Positions 1 to 6,313 of a stretch of 9,663 bases of DNA are shown piece by piece. A program made the position numbers and the translations under genes. The stretch is from Ktedonobacterales bacterium. GTDB taxonomy: Bacteria; Chloroflexota; Ktedonobacteria; Ktedonobacterales; JADMIN01. The DNA lies in assembly GCA_025935235.1 (NCBI GenBank), contig JAICVT010000157.1, positions 1 to 9,663 of the forward strand, read 5' to 3'. The notes below the pieces were generated by a model. That model was not told where the DNA came from, made no database searches, and worked only from the letters and a program-made list of their open reading frames with translations. Position 1 is the first letter of the stretch, and each line of letters starts with the position of its first letter.

Positions 1-350
1 CGTATCTGCGTGGGGCGCGCCCAGACCCGCAGCGCCTGCCCAACCGGCGCGGCGCGACGATAGCGGATCTCCAGCCGCGCGGTCATCATCCACTTGCCCG
101 CGAAGACAGCGGCGCGGCTGAGGGTTTCATCGAGCATGGTGGCCAACACGCCGCCGTGCAGCACGCCAGGGAAGCCCTGGAAGCGCTCGTCGGGGGTGTA
201 CTCCGCGACGATCTCGTCGCCCTCGACTCTGAAGACGAGCGCCAGCCCATGCGGATTACGTCCGCCGCAACCGAAGCAGGCCTGGTAGCCGCTGCTATCA
301 TTGAGTATGCGCTCGTCAATGTGCGTCTCGCCGTGTGTGTTATCGCTCAT
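1..350 (-). CDS. PaaI-type hotdog-fold thioesterase (3' end cut by the window edge)
   Basis: The reading frame starts at ATG 350 (MSDNTHGETHIDERIL...) and stays open for 116 codons to the left window edge, so the C-terminus is missing. Residues about 22-37 read YQACFGCGGRNPHGLA, the CFGCG-xxNPxGL signature seen at the N-terminus of many PaaI-like acyl-CoA thioesterases. It is followed by the hotdog helix region FPGVLHGGVLATMLDETLS, with the HGG and LDE residues typical of the active site, and then by the strand MTARLEIRYRRAAPVGQAL. Such proteins hydrolyse acyl-CoA or related thioesters in the cytoplasm; the substrate cannot be read from the sequence. The gene lies 81 nt downstream of the MazG-like gene in the same direction, and a GGAGGG sequence about 12 nt before the ATG could serve as ribosome binding site. 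No functional link to the upstream repair genes is evident. Confidence 0.88.
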   Translation of the reverse strand, partial: MSDNTHGETHIDERILNDSSGYQACFGCGGRNPHGLALVFRVEGDEIVAEYTPDERFQGFPGVLHGGVLATMLDETLSRAAVFAGKWMMTARLEIRYRRAAPVGQALRVWARPTQI

Positions 351-431
351 GCCTCACTCGTTCCCTCCAGACGCTTCACGCAACAGCGCTCTTCGCATCA
401 GTCTTGCCGCATCGCATCGTAGTACGACGTA

Positions 432-836
432 TCAGAGATCAGTCTCCGTCGGCAGGCTATCCTGCGGCGGCACGGGCCGCTCTGGCGTCGCAATCCCCGG
501 CGGGCTGATGCGGTGGGCCGCCCGATCGAGCGCGCCCCGCAGCGCCTCCTCAGCCTCGATGCCGAGGCTGTTGGCCAGAACCAGCGTCACGAAGAGCGTG
601 TCGCCCAACTCCTCGCTCAGAGCGCGCTGAGCCTCGCCCGCTTTGATCTGCTTCGGCCCGTGCGTCTGGTTGACCGCGCGCGCCAGCTCGCCACACTCCT
701 CGAAGAGGCGCGCCAGGTTGGCGAGCGGTGGCCAGTAGCCGCCCAGCGCCAGAATCGCGGCGTCCACCGCGCGCTGCGCCTCGGCCAGCGACATCACGGC
801 GGGGCGCTGGCTCGCCAGATCAGGTTGATCGCCCAT
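432..836 (-). CDS. MazG-like nucleotide pyrophosphohydrolase
   Basis: A 134-residue, mostly helical protein, the size of single-domain MazG-like NTP pyrophosphohydrolases. The metal-binding signature is present: EECGE at residues 46-50 (EExxE) followed by EELGD at 75-79 (ExxD). It lies in a context typical of the family: NLARLFEECGELARAV, then SEELGDTLFVTLVLANSLGI. These enzymes convert (d)NTPs to (d)NMP plus pyrophosphate with Mg2+ and often act in nucleotide-pool cleaning; the preferred nucleotide here is unknown. The frame is open further upstream (to base 1139), but I start at ATG 836 because a perfect AGGAGG lies 7 nt before it and the upstream part overlaps mutY and a palindromic repeat. 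The last ~25 residues are proline-rich and outside the catalytic core. It follows mutY by 88 nt, and co-location with an 8-oxoG repair enzyme fits a sanitation role (inference). Confidence 0.9.
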   Translation of the reverse strand: MGDQPDLASQRPAVMSLAEAQRAVDAAILALGGYWPPLANLARLFEECGELARAVNQTHGPKQIKAGEAQRALSEELGDTLFVTLVLANSLGIEAEEALRGALDRAAHRISPPGIATPERPVPPQDSLPTETDL

Positions 837-843
837 GAATTCG

Positions 844-849
844 CCTCCT
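844..849 (-). promoter_or_regulatory. Shine-Dalgarno that fixes the MazG-like gene start
   Basis: The minus strand reads AGGAGG, then CGAATTC, then ATG at 836: a full-consensus Shine-Dalgarno with 7-nt spacing. It decides between the short 134-residue product and the longer open frame that would otherwise begin inside mutY. Confidence 0.85.
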
Positions 850-863
850 GTCGGCGTGAGGGG

Positions 864-909
864 CGCGACCCTCATCCCCAGCCCCTCTCCCGCCTCGGCG
901 GGAGAGGGG
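864..909 (-). repeat. Palindromic dispersed repeat, copy 1
   Basis: Bases 882-894 (CCCCTCTCCCGCC) and 897-909 (GGCGGGAGAGGGG) form a perfect 13-bp inverted repeat around a 2-nt centre. On the minus strand the palindrome is followed by CTGGGGATGAGGGTCGCG. The same layout, including the TGAGG(G)TCGCG end, occurs at 2104-2151 in the same orientation. It lies wholly in the 88-nt gap between the mutY stop and the MazG-like ribosome binding site. Transcribed, it would make a strong hairpin, but no U-tract follows on the minus strand, so it is not a canonical intrinsic terminator. The CCCCTCTCCC...GGGAGAGGGG type is familiar to me as a small dispersed repeat in several high-GC bacteria; copy number in this genome is unknown. 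Confidence 0.85.
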
Positions 910-924
910 AGCCGATCGCGCGCC

Positions 925-2088
925 TCACGGCAGCGAGACGCGGCGCCCTGCGGGATCGGCTGATTCGCCCTCCGCATTCTCCGCGTCGCTGAGCCGCGCC
1001 AGGCCGTCGCGCGCCAGGCCCTCCACCAGCATGCGCAGCCAGGGCAGGTCGTCCTCGGCATGATAGTCGGGCTTGACCAGCGGTCCCAGTTCGCCCAGGC
1101 TGAGCGAGGCGCCCGGAGCCAGCGCCCGGAGCGCCACAATGATGCGCCCGCGATAGTAGCGTGTCGTGCTGGTGAAGGGCTGCGCCTGCCGCCGACGCGG
1201 CGTAGTGTAGGGCGCGGCGCCCTCCGCGACGCGCGCTTCTGTCGAAGCAGACCCCGCCGCTGAGGCGCGCTCAGCGCGCAGGCGGGCCAGCGCCTCGCCC
1301 GACGGAAACAGCGTTACCGCCGCGACCTCCGCCCAGGCCGCACAACAATCGCGCAGCGGGCAGCGCTCACAGGCGGGGCGGCGGGCGACGCAGATCGTCG
1401 CACCGAGGTCCATCAGCGCCTGCTGCCAATCATAGGCGCGGCCTGGCGGCAGCGCCCACTCGGCCAGCGCCAGCGTCTCGCGTGCGGCGCGCTCTCCGCT
1501 CGGCCAGACGGCCGGCTCGACGCCGCGCAGGATGCGCCAGAGCGTGCGGCGGATGTTCGTATCCACCGTGGCGATCGGCGCGCCAAAGGCGAAGGCGGCC
1601 ACCGCGCCCGCCGTATAGCGCCCGATGCCCTTGAGGCGCATCAGGTTGTCGAGCGCGCTGGGAAGCTGCCCGCCAAAGTCGCGCTGGGCCTGCCGCGCCA
1701 CCTCTTGCAGCCGCACCGCGCGCATGTTGTAGCCCAGCCCGGCCCACGCGCGAATCACGTCGGCGGTTGGCGCCTCGGCCAGCGCCGCCAGCGTCGGAAA
1801 GCGCTCCAGAAAGGCCAGATACTTCGGGATGACGCGCTCGACCTGCGTCTGCTGCAGCATCACCTCAGAGACGAGGATGGCGTAGGGGTCGCGGGTGGCG
1901 CGCCAGGGCAGGCCAGCGCGCCCCTCGCGCGCATACCACGCCAGCAGCGCGGCGTGCGCGTGGGCGCGGCGCCGCTCGGCGTCATCCGCTGTGGGAGCGG
2001 CCTCGCCGGTGCGCTGCTGGTCATCGCCCGCTGGCTCATCGCCCGCCGAGGGCTGGCTGGTTGTGGCGCGTGTGTGCTGACTGGTCAC
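925..2088 (-). CDS. mutY: A/G-specific adenine glycosylase MutY (short, NUDIX-less C-terminus)
   Basis: A 387-residue base-excision-repair glycosylase that removes adenine mispaired with 8-oxoguanine or guanine. Signatures in order: GLPWRATRDPYAILVSEVML (59-78), with the catalytic Glu at about E75 in SEVMLQQTQV; the helix-hairpin-helix LKGIGRYTAGAV (152-163); the catalytic Asp D176 in TVDTN; and a 4Fe-4S cluster C233-x6-C240-x2-C243-x5-C249. All key residues are present. After the cluster there is a low-complexity linker (about 260-305) and a ~60-residue domain from TTRYYRGRII to DGLARL. This looks like the short winged-helix-like tail of actinobacterial MutY rather than the long NUDIX-like 8-oxoG-reading domain of E. 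coli MutY. The start is GTG 2088 with no Shine-Dalgarno; the first ~40 residues are low-complexity, so a later start is possible. Endonuclease III is less likely because of the PWR and SEVMLQQTQV motifs. Confidence 0.95.
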   Translation of the reverse strand: MTSQHTRATTSQPSAGDEPAGDDQQRTGEAAPTADDAERRRAHAHAALLAWYAREGRAGLPWRATRDPYAILVSEVMLQQTQVERVIPKYLAFLERFPTLAALAEAPTADVIRAWAGLGYNMRAVRLQEVARQAQRDFGGQLPSALDNLMRLKGIGRYTAGAVAAFAFGAPIATVDTNIRRTLWRILRGVEPAVWPSGERAARETLALAEWALPPGRAYDWQQALMDLGATICVARRPACERCPLRDCCAAWAEVAAVTLFPSGEALARLRAERASAAGSASTEARVAEGAAPYTTPRRRQAQPFTSTTRYYRGRIIVALRALAPGASLSLGELGPLVKPDYHAEDDLPWLRMLVEGLARDGLARLSDAENAEGESADPAGRRVSLP

Positions 2089-2094
2089 AGCGGC

Positions 2095-2103
2095 AGTGTA
2101 TCA
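2095..2103 (-). promoter_or_regulatory. Candidate extended -10 for leaderless mutY mRNA
   Basis: The minus strand reads TGATACACT, matching the extended -10 form TG-n-TAnnnT. Its last T is followed by six bases and then the GTG start of mutY at 2088, so transcription would begin at or next to the first base of the start codon. No Shine-Dalgarno precedes the GTG, which fits leaderless translation. No recognisable -35 was found; the -35 position falls in the palindromic repeat. This is a single short motif match and could be chance. Confidence 0.35.
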
Positions 2104-2151
2104 CGCGACCTCACCCCCCGACCCTCTCTCCCACGGGGCGAGGGGGAGAGG
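2104..2151 (-). repeat. Palindromic dispersed repeat, copy 2
   Basis: Arms 2123-2132 (CCTCTCTCCC) and 2142-2151 (GGGGGAGAGG) pair over 10 positions with one mismatch around a 9-nt centre. As in copy 1, the minus strand continues from the palindrome through a G-rich stretch to TGAGGTCGCG. It sits between the stop codon of the cysteine-cluster gene (2162) and the mutY start (2088), directly abutting the candidate -10. The arms are less perfect than in copy 1, which suggests older divergence. No transposase is nearby. Confidence 0.75.
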
Positions 2152-2161
2152 TTCCGCCGAA

Positions 2162-3922
2162 TCAGAACTCCTCGACCTGCGTATCGGGCGTGGCGCGCTC
2201 AGGCGCGCTCTCGGCTGGATTGGCGGGGTTGGCTGAATTGGCCGCGTCGGGCGCGGGCGACTCGGCTGGCTCCTCGACGATGCGGATGTGGCTGCGATCG
2301 CGGCCAGCGCCGACGTGCGGATGTGGGCCGCCGCTGGCGCCGCGCCCCGATGACTCGCCCGCGATGTCGCGTGCGACGGCCTGAAAGAAGCGGCTGACGC
2401 GATTCCAGCGTGGTGGGAAGGTATCGGCCCAGAAGCGCTCCTGCCCCACCTGACCGACCGCAATCGCCTCATAGGTGCGGCCTGCGAAGCCATATTCGAT
2501 GCGGGTGATGGGCGTGCGCACCAGCCGCAGCCGCCGTGAGATGACGCGCCGCTCGCCCGCGTCCTCCGTGGCGAGAGCGGGCGCCGCCTCGCGCGTGGCG
2601 GGGATGCGCTCGTCATAGGCGCGCTTGAGTTCCAGCGCTGCGCTCCAGACACGCTCTGGCACACCGCTGGGAACTGGGCCGCTCAGCTCAGCCTCGGCGC
2701 CCTCCCAGACCTGCTCGCCCTCGCTGCGCTGGAGCATCTGGTCGGTCACCCAGCTCGCCGCTTCGGGGTCGGTCGGCGGTAGCACACGCGAGCGGATGCG
2801 CGTGTCGAAGCGCCGCACGACCTGCCGCTGGCGAATCACGAAGCCAGAGCCAGCGCACGATGGGCATGGCTCATAGGTCGTGCCGTGGCAGACCGCGCAG
2901 ACGACCTTGCCGTTATTGCAGACGCACGGCAGCGCGCCATTCACGCAATCGGGGCAGGCAATCGTCTTGCCCGAGGCCGGGGCCAGTGGCGCCCAGTCAG
3001 CGGATGGCGGCAGCGGCGCGCCGTAGTCCTGGCGCAGGCGCTCGGAGAGATCAGCCAGCCGCTCCACGGCGTTCTGTGCGAAGCGCTCAGCGTGTACCTG
3101 CATGTAGCTCTTGGCGGCGCGCGCCTGGCGCTCGGCGGCGGGATCCGCGATGCGCCCGCGACCTCGGCAGCGCGGGCAGACCTGGCTGCCACGGCCACGG
3201 CACTGCGGGCAGGCTGTCATCCCCTTGCCCTCGCAGTGCGCGCAGGCGCGATGCCCCGACCCGTGGCAGCGCTCGCACATCGCGCGCATCGCCGAGCCAG
3301 CGATCGGTTCACGCCGCTCGCCCGCCTCGATCTCTGGCATAGATGGGAAGCTATAATCCCAGACCGGCAGGATGGCGCTCGGCGCGGGCGGAATCGTTCC
3401 GGTGTACGGCTCGGTGGCGTCGCTCAGACTGCGCGACTCGCCGCGCTCGCGCAGTTCGATGCGCCAGATGTCGGCGTCCTTGAGCGCGATATGCGTCATC
3501 GCGGTGGGCAGGTCAGGATCAACCAGAAAGTCGCGCTTGACCCAGCGGCGCACCAGCGCGCGGGCGCGCAGTTCGTGCGGGTGTGGATCAACCGGCATCG
3601 GCGCGGCGGGCGCTTCGGCGGCCTCGTTCCAGAGCGTCGCGGCATGCTCGGCGGCCTGCCGCACGCGCTCGCCCAGCTCGCCCATGTTCTCGCGGAAGAC
3701 GCGCACCATCTCGCGACCCTGCGCTTCCAGCTCATCAGACAGGTCTTCATAGGCGCGCTGCCACTGGTCCGGCAGATCGCCAGGCATCACGCCGGGCGGG
3801 TTGGGCGCCTGATTGGACGACTGTCGCTGCTCACGCCGGGCGCTCAGGTCCACCGGGTCGGGCGGAGCGTCGTGCTGTCCAATCGTGTTCTTGTCGTCTG
3901 TTCGCTCGCCATCGTCGGCCAT
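2162..3922 (-). CDS. Protein with two DnaJ-like cysteine-rich clusters, no J domain; function unknown
   Basis: A 586-residue protein I do not recognise as a named family. Residues ~51-105 are charged and probably helical. The first cysteine cluster (216-256) has four evenly spaced CxxCxGxG motifs with Cys pairs at 216/219, 227/230, 238/241 and 249/252, as in the DnaJ zinc domain. A helical spacer (~260-300) follows. The second cluster (323-360) has pairs 323/326, 342/345 and 353/356, but its second motif is CVCNNG (C333, C335), one residue short of CxxC. A small basic, probably beta-rich region follows (~458-520, from RRVISRRLRL to FFQAVARDI), then a low-complexity Ala/Pro tail. There is no J domain (no HPD), signal peptide or membrane segment, so it is probably cytoplasmic. 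Zinc binding is inferred from the cysteines. ATG 3922 has a GGGGAGG 8 nt upstream. It lies 46 nt after the Bax1 stop and 73 nt before mutY, hinting at a repair-related or nucleic-acid-binding role, which is unproven. Confidence 0.85.
   Translation of the reverse strand: MADDGERTDDKNTIGQHDAPPDPVDLSARREQRQSSNQAPNPPGVMPGDLPDQWQRAYEDLSDELEAQGREMVRVFRENMGELGERVRQAAEHAATLWNEAAEAPAAPMPVDPHPHELRARALVRRWVKRDFLVDPDLPTAMTHIALKDADIWRIELRERGESRSLSDATEPYTGTIPPAPSAILPVWDYSFPSMPEIEAGERREPIAGSAMRAMCERCHGSGHRACAHCEGKGMTACPQCRGRGSQVCPRCRGRGRIADPAAERQARAAKSYMQVHAERFAQNAVERLADLSERLRQDYGAPLPPSADWAPLAPASGKTIACPDCVNGALPCVCNNGKVVCAVCHGTTYEPCPSCAGSGFVIRQRQVVRRFDTRIRSRVLPPTDPEAASWVTDQMLQRSEGEQVWEGAEAELSGPVPSGVPERVWSAALELKRAYDERIPATREAAPALATEDAGERRVISRRLRLVRTPITRIEYGFAGRTYEAIAVGQVGQERFWADTFPPRWNRVSRFFQAVARDIAGESSGRGASGGPHPHVGAGRDRSHIRIVEEPAESPAPDAANSANPANPAESAPERATPDTQVEEF
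2213..2239 (-). repeat. 9-bp tandem repeat in the 3' end of the cysteine-cluster gene
   Basis: Three 9-bp units on the plus strand, GGCTGGATT, GGCGGGGTT and GGCTGAATT, encode an Ala-Asn-x repeat (ANS ANP ANP) near the C-terminus. The unit length keeps the frame, so copy-number change would alter only the tail length. Confidence 0.6.
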
Positions 3923-3930
3923 GACCTATG

Positions 3931-3937
3931 CCTCCCC
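3931..3937 (-). promoter_or_regulatory. Ribosome binding site of the cysteine-cluster gene
   Basis: The minus strand reads GGGGAGG followed by eight bases and ATG 3922. It is well placed and supports this start, in the 46-nt gap after the Bax1 stop codon. No convincing promoter is visible in that gap, so the gene is probably co-transcribed with the nuclease gene. Confidence 0.7.
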
Positions 3938-3968
3938 GGACCTGTTTGCTGGTATGGGCTGATCTCGT

Positions 3969-6098
3969 TTATCGCTCGTCCTCTGGCGCCGTGAGGGGTG
4001 CGGCGCTGCCCTCATCGCTGCTTTCGTCGCTCGCCGAAGCGGACGGGAATATCATCGGGGCGTTCCATACGGCGCCAGAGGTTTTACGCCTCACGCCCGT
4101 GCGCGGTTGCGTCCGACGCGAGATCCGCGCGCCGCGTTGGGCGACGCCGTGAGCGGCGAATAGATGGCTACCAGCGGCCTCTGCTGCCGCCTCCGCCTCG
4201 GCGTCCGCCTGGGCGCGCTCAGCCGTCATCACCTCGGCGGCGAACAACGAGGCGCGCGCGACGAGCAGCCCGGCCCGGCCAGCCAGCGCCGCCAACGTCG
4301 CCTCGCTCTGCCCGGCCAGCGGGCCTGCTGGCTCGCCAGCGGCGGAATCACCCAGCGCGGCCAGCGGCAGACGCCCGCCAGCGGCCTCCACACGTGCTCG
4401 CGCCTGCTCGGCCAGCGCATCGAGCCAGCGCGGCGCGCACAGCCCCAGCCCTTCCACCCACTCCGGCGCGGGCGCGCCCTCGCGCGCTGCCTGTGCGGCC
4501 AGCGCGCCGACTGTGCGCGCCAGCTCGCCGCGGGTGAAGCTGTGCAACGCGGCCTGCGCCTCTAGCGGGGCGATGCGCCCGCGGCGCTCTACCTCGCCGA
4601 GCAACGCCGCCAGATCGAGCGCCGCCAGTCGCGCGGGATAGTCGTCGTAGGCGCGCAGCAGCGTGGTGACGAGCGCTGGCGCGCTCAGCGTCTCATCGCG
4701 ATACCACAGGAAGGGATAGCGCCGCTCCAGCGCGCCAAACGCCGCCCGCGCATCCTCCGGCGCGGCCACCACCAGCGGGATGGCGCCATCCAGCGCGAGC
4801 AGCTTGCGCGCCTTGCGCTCGCGATAGCCGGGACGCCAGTAGCCCGCCACCTCCAGATAGACACGCCGCTGGTCGCGAGTCAGCGCGAAATCGGGTACGA
4901 GGATCGTTTCGCCAAACAGCAGCGGCTCTGGCTCGCGCTCCAGACGCCAACCCGCCGTCTCGCCCGCGCGCTCCAGCGCCGTAAAGTCCTCGTAGAGCTG
5001 GCGTTCGAGCTGCGAATCGAAGGCGAGATCATCGCTGAGCGCGGCGGTCTCAGCCTCCAGCGTCTCGGCGCGCAGCAATCGCAGCAGACGGTCGTCGAGC
5101 GTGAAGGTGAACGGATTGCCGCGCAGATAGACGGTGGCCCAGCCGCTCATGCCGCCATCGGCGATGGTCCCCGCTGCGCGCCGGTAGCCCAGCAGCGCGC
5201 GACACAGCCGCGCCAGCCGCTCGCCATACTGGTTGGGCGCGCCCACCAACTCCTGCGGGCCATACAGCGTCACGATCAGCGGGATAGCCGCCGCGTCGAG
5301 CGAGCGCGGCGCGGGCTGGATGTAGGCCGCCGGGCGCTCGGCCACCCGCGCCAGTGGCCGCCGCTCCTCCAGGTCGCCCCGCGCGACATGCTCAACCGAC
5401 TCGAAGGCGACCTCGTAGTTGACGCCGATGCGCCGCGCCAGGAAGCAGATGCGCTTGATGACCGCGCCCAAGCCCCCGCCGGAGCCGCGCGCCGCCTCCG
5501 GCGTGACGCGCCACTCGACCTGCGACGCGCTGGTCAGCAGCGCCTCGACCGCGCGCTGGTTGTAGCGCGCCGCCAGCTCCGCCGCGTCGGGCGGCATCTC
5601 GGTGATGCGTCGTAGCCGCGCCTCGCGGAGATCATCCAGCGCCAGCAGCGTATCCAGCGTGGCCCGCGCAACGCCCAGCGAGGCGGCGAACTCGTCTAGC
5701 CGCGCCTCGCGCTCGGCGCCGGGCAGGTAGCCACCGCTGGAAGCCTGCGCGAAGTCGTAGAGCGCCAGCCGCAGCGCCGTGGGCGAGGTGACGCCGCGCT
5801 GGGCCAGCGCCGCCGCCTCAGCCTCGCTCGCCGTGGCGGGCCACGTCGCGCCCTGCCAGCTATACCAGTCGCCCAGGCAGATGCTCAGGCTGCGCGCTAG
5901 CCGGTAGTCGCCGATCAGCTCGGCGGGCCGATCATCCGGGAAGTCGGCGCGTCGCTGTCCCAGCCACGCTTCGTAGAGCGCGATCAGCGCCGCCAGCTCG
6001 TCGCGCAGGTCGCGCGGTCGCAGCAGGCGCGGCGCGAGGTAGACGCGCCCATCGCGCCGCGTGAAGCTCTTGGGGACATCGGCCAGAGCCAGTCGCAT
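3969..6098 (-). CDS. bax1: Bax1-like nuclease (DUF790), partner of XPB helicase
   Basis: A 709-residue protein of the DUF790/Bax1 type. Archaeal Bax1 binds XPB and acts as a structure-specific nuclease with it. Family marks: LYGPQELVGAPNQYGERLAR (278-297), equivalent to the GPxSLFxxTxRYGxxLA stretch of archaeal members; then a PD-(D/E)xK-like nuclease core with E365 in DSQLERQLYEDF, D403 in ILVPDFAL and E416 in VYLEVAGYW, followed by YRERKARKL. The canonical Lys after E416 is replaced by AGYW, as in the EIVGFW of archaeal relatives. Beyond the nuclease core, ~490-640 looks like helical or winged-helix segments. The last ~65 residues are first strongly basic (RISRRTQPRTGVRRKT, 658-673) and then acidic (SDESSDEG...PEDER). 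The protein is longer than the archaeal Bax1 proteins I know. It lies directly downstream of the XPB gene. ATG 6098 is preceded only by a weak AGGG. Confidence 0.85.
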   Translation of the reverse strand: MRLALADVPKSFTRRDGRVYLAPRLLRPRDLRDELAALIALYEAWLGQRRADFPDDRPAELIGDYRLARSLSICLGDWYSWQGATWPATASEAEAAALAQRGVTSPTALRLALYDFAQASSGGYLPGAEREARLDEFAASLGVARATLDTLLALDDLREARLRRITEMPPDAAELAARYNQRAVEALLTSASQVEWRVTPEAARGSGGGLGAVIKRICFLARRIGVNYEVAFESVEHVARGDLEERRPLARVAERPAAYIQPAPRSLDAAAIPLIVTLYGPQELVGAPNQYGERLARLCRALLGYRRAAGTIADGGMSGWATVYLRGNPFTFTLDDRLLRLLRAETLEAETAALSDDLAFDSQLERQLYEDFTALERAGETAGWRLEREPEPLLFGETILVPDFALTRDQRRVYLEVAGYWRPGYRERKARKLLALDGAIPLVVAAPEDARAAFGALERRYPFLWYRDETLSAPALVTTLLRAYDDYPARLAALDLAALLGEVERRGRIAPLEAQAALHSFTRGELARTVGALAAQAAREGAPAPEWVEGLGLCAPRWLDALAEQARARVEAAGGRLPLAALGDSAAGEPAGPLAGQSEATLAALAGRAGLLVARASLFAAEVMTAERAQADAEAEAAAEAAGSHLFAAHGVAQRGARISRRTQPRTGVRRKTSGAVWNAPMIFPSASASDESSDEGSAAPLTAPEDER

Positions 6099-6150
6099 CG
6101 TCGGTCATCCCTGCTTTCGTCGGCGTTTGTCGGTGGCGGGCGCGTGGGAG

Positions 6151-6288
6151 ACGGGCGGGTAAACCCGCAGCTAAGGGCGTTCCGCCGCCAAGCCCGCCTG
6201 CGCGGGCTGGGAAGCATCGTGCCGTCTCCGAGCCTGCGGAGGCAGGCTTCGCGGCCGCAGGCCCGTAGCTGCGGCTTCAGCCGCCCGT
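6151..6288. repeat. Composite palindromic element with 28-bp terminal inverted repeats
   Basis: This 138-bp element fills most of the 215-nt gap (6099-6313) between the XPB and Bax1 genes. Bases 6151-6178 and the reverse complement of 6261-6288 match at 24 of 28 positions. Each terminal repeat holds a perfect hairpin: GCGGGT-AA-ACCCGC at 6155-6168 and GCGGCT-TC-AGCCGC at 6271-6284. Two further hairpins lie between them: AGCCCGC/GCGGGCT (6191-6197 with 6202-6208) and AGCCTGC/GCAGGCT (6231-6237 with 6242-6248). The latter has an alternative partner, GCCTGCGG (6232-6239) with CCGCAGGC (6255-6262). GGAGACGG (6147-6154) also pairs with CCGTCTCC (6222-6229). No ORF fits here. It resembles a MITE- or REP/BIME-like dispersed element. 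No target-site duplication is clear. I found no promoter in the rest of the gap. Confidence 0.8.
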
Positions 6289-6313
6289 AACCTCGCCCAA
6301 CCAGATAACGTCA

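Noticed and set aside
882..909. Palindrome as an intrinsic terminator of mutY
   Set aside because: The hairpin is strong but no U-tract follows on the minus strand, and a diverged copy lies elsewhere, so a dispersed repeat explains it better.
837..1139. N-terminal extension of the MazG-like frame
   Set aside because: It overlaps mutY in another frame and translates a palindromic repeat; a perfect AGGAGG sits in front of ATG 836.
2162..3922. Gene as dnaJ (Hsp40 chaperone)
   Set aside because: It has DnaJ-like zinc motifs but no J domain or HPD motif, twice the number of cysteine clusters, and an unrelated C-terminus.
2885..3994. A 369-codon open frame on the plus strand
   Set aside because: Antisense to the cysteine-cluster gene, whose evenly spaced CxxCxGxG motifs prove the coding frame; the shadow has no recognisable domain.
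6151..6288. CRISPR array, tRNA or riboswitch in the XPB-Bax1 gap
   Set aside because: There are no regularly spaced direct repeats, no cloverleaf or T-loop consensus, and the structure is a pair of inverted ends with simple hairpins. A riboswitch cannot be strictly excluded, but no known aptamer motif is visible.
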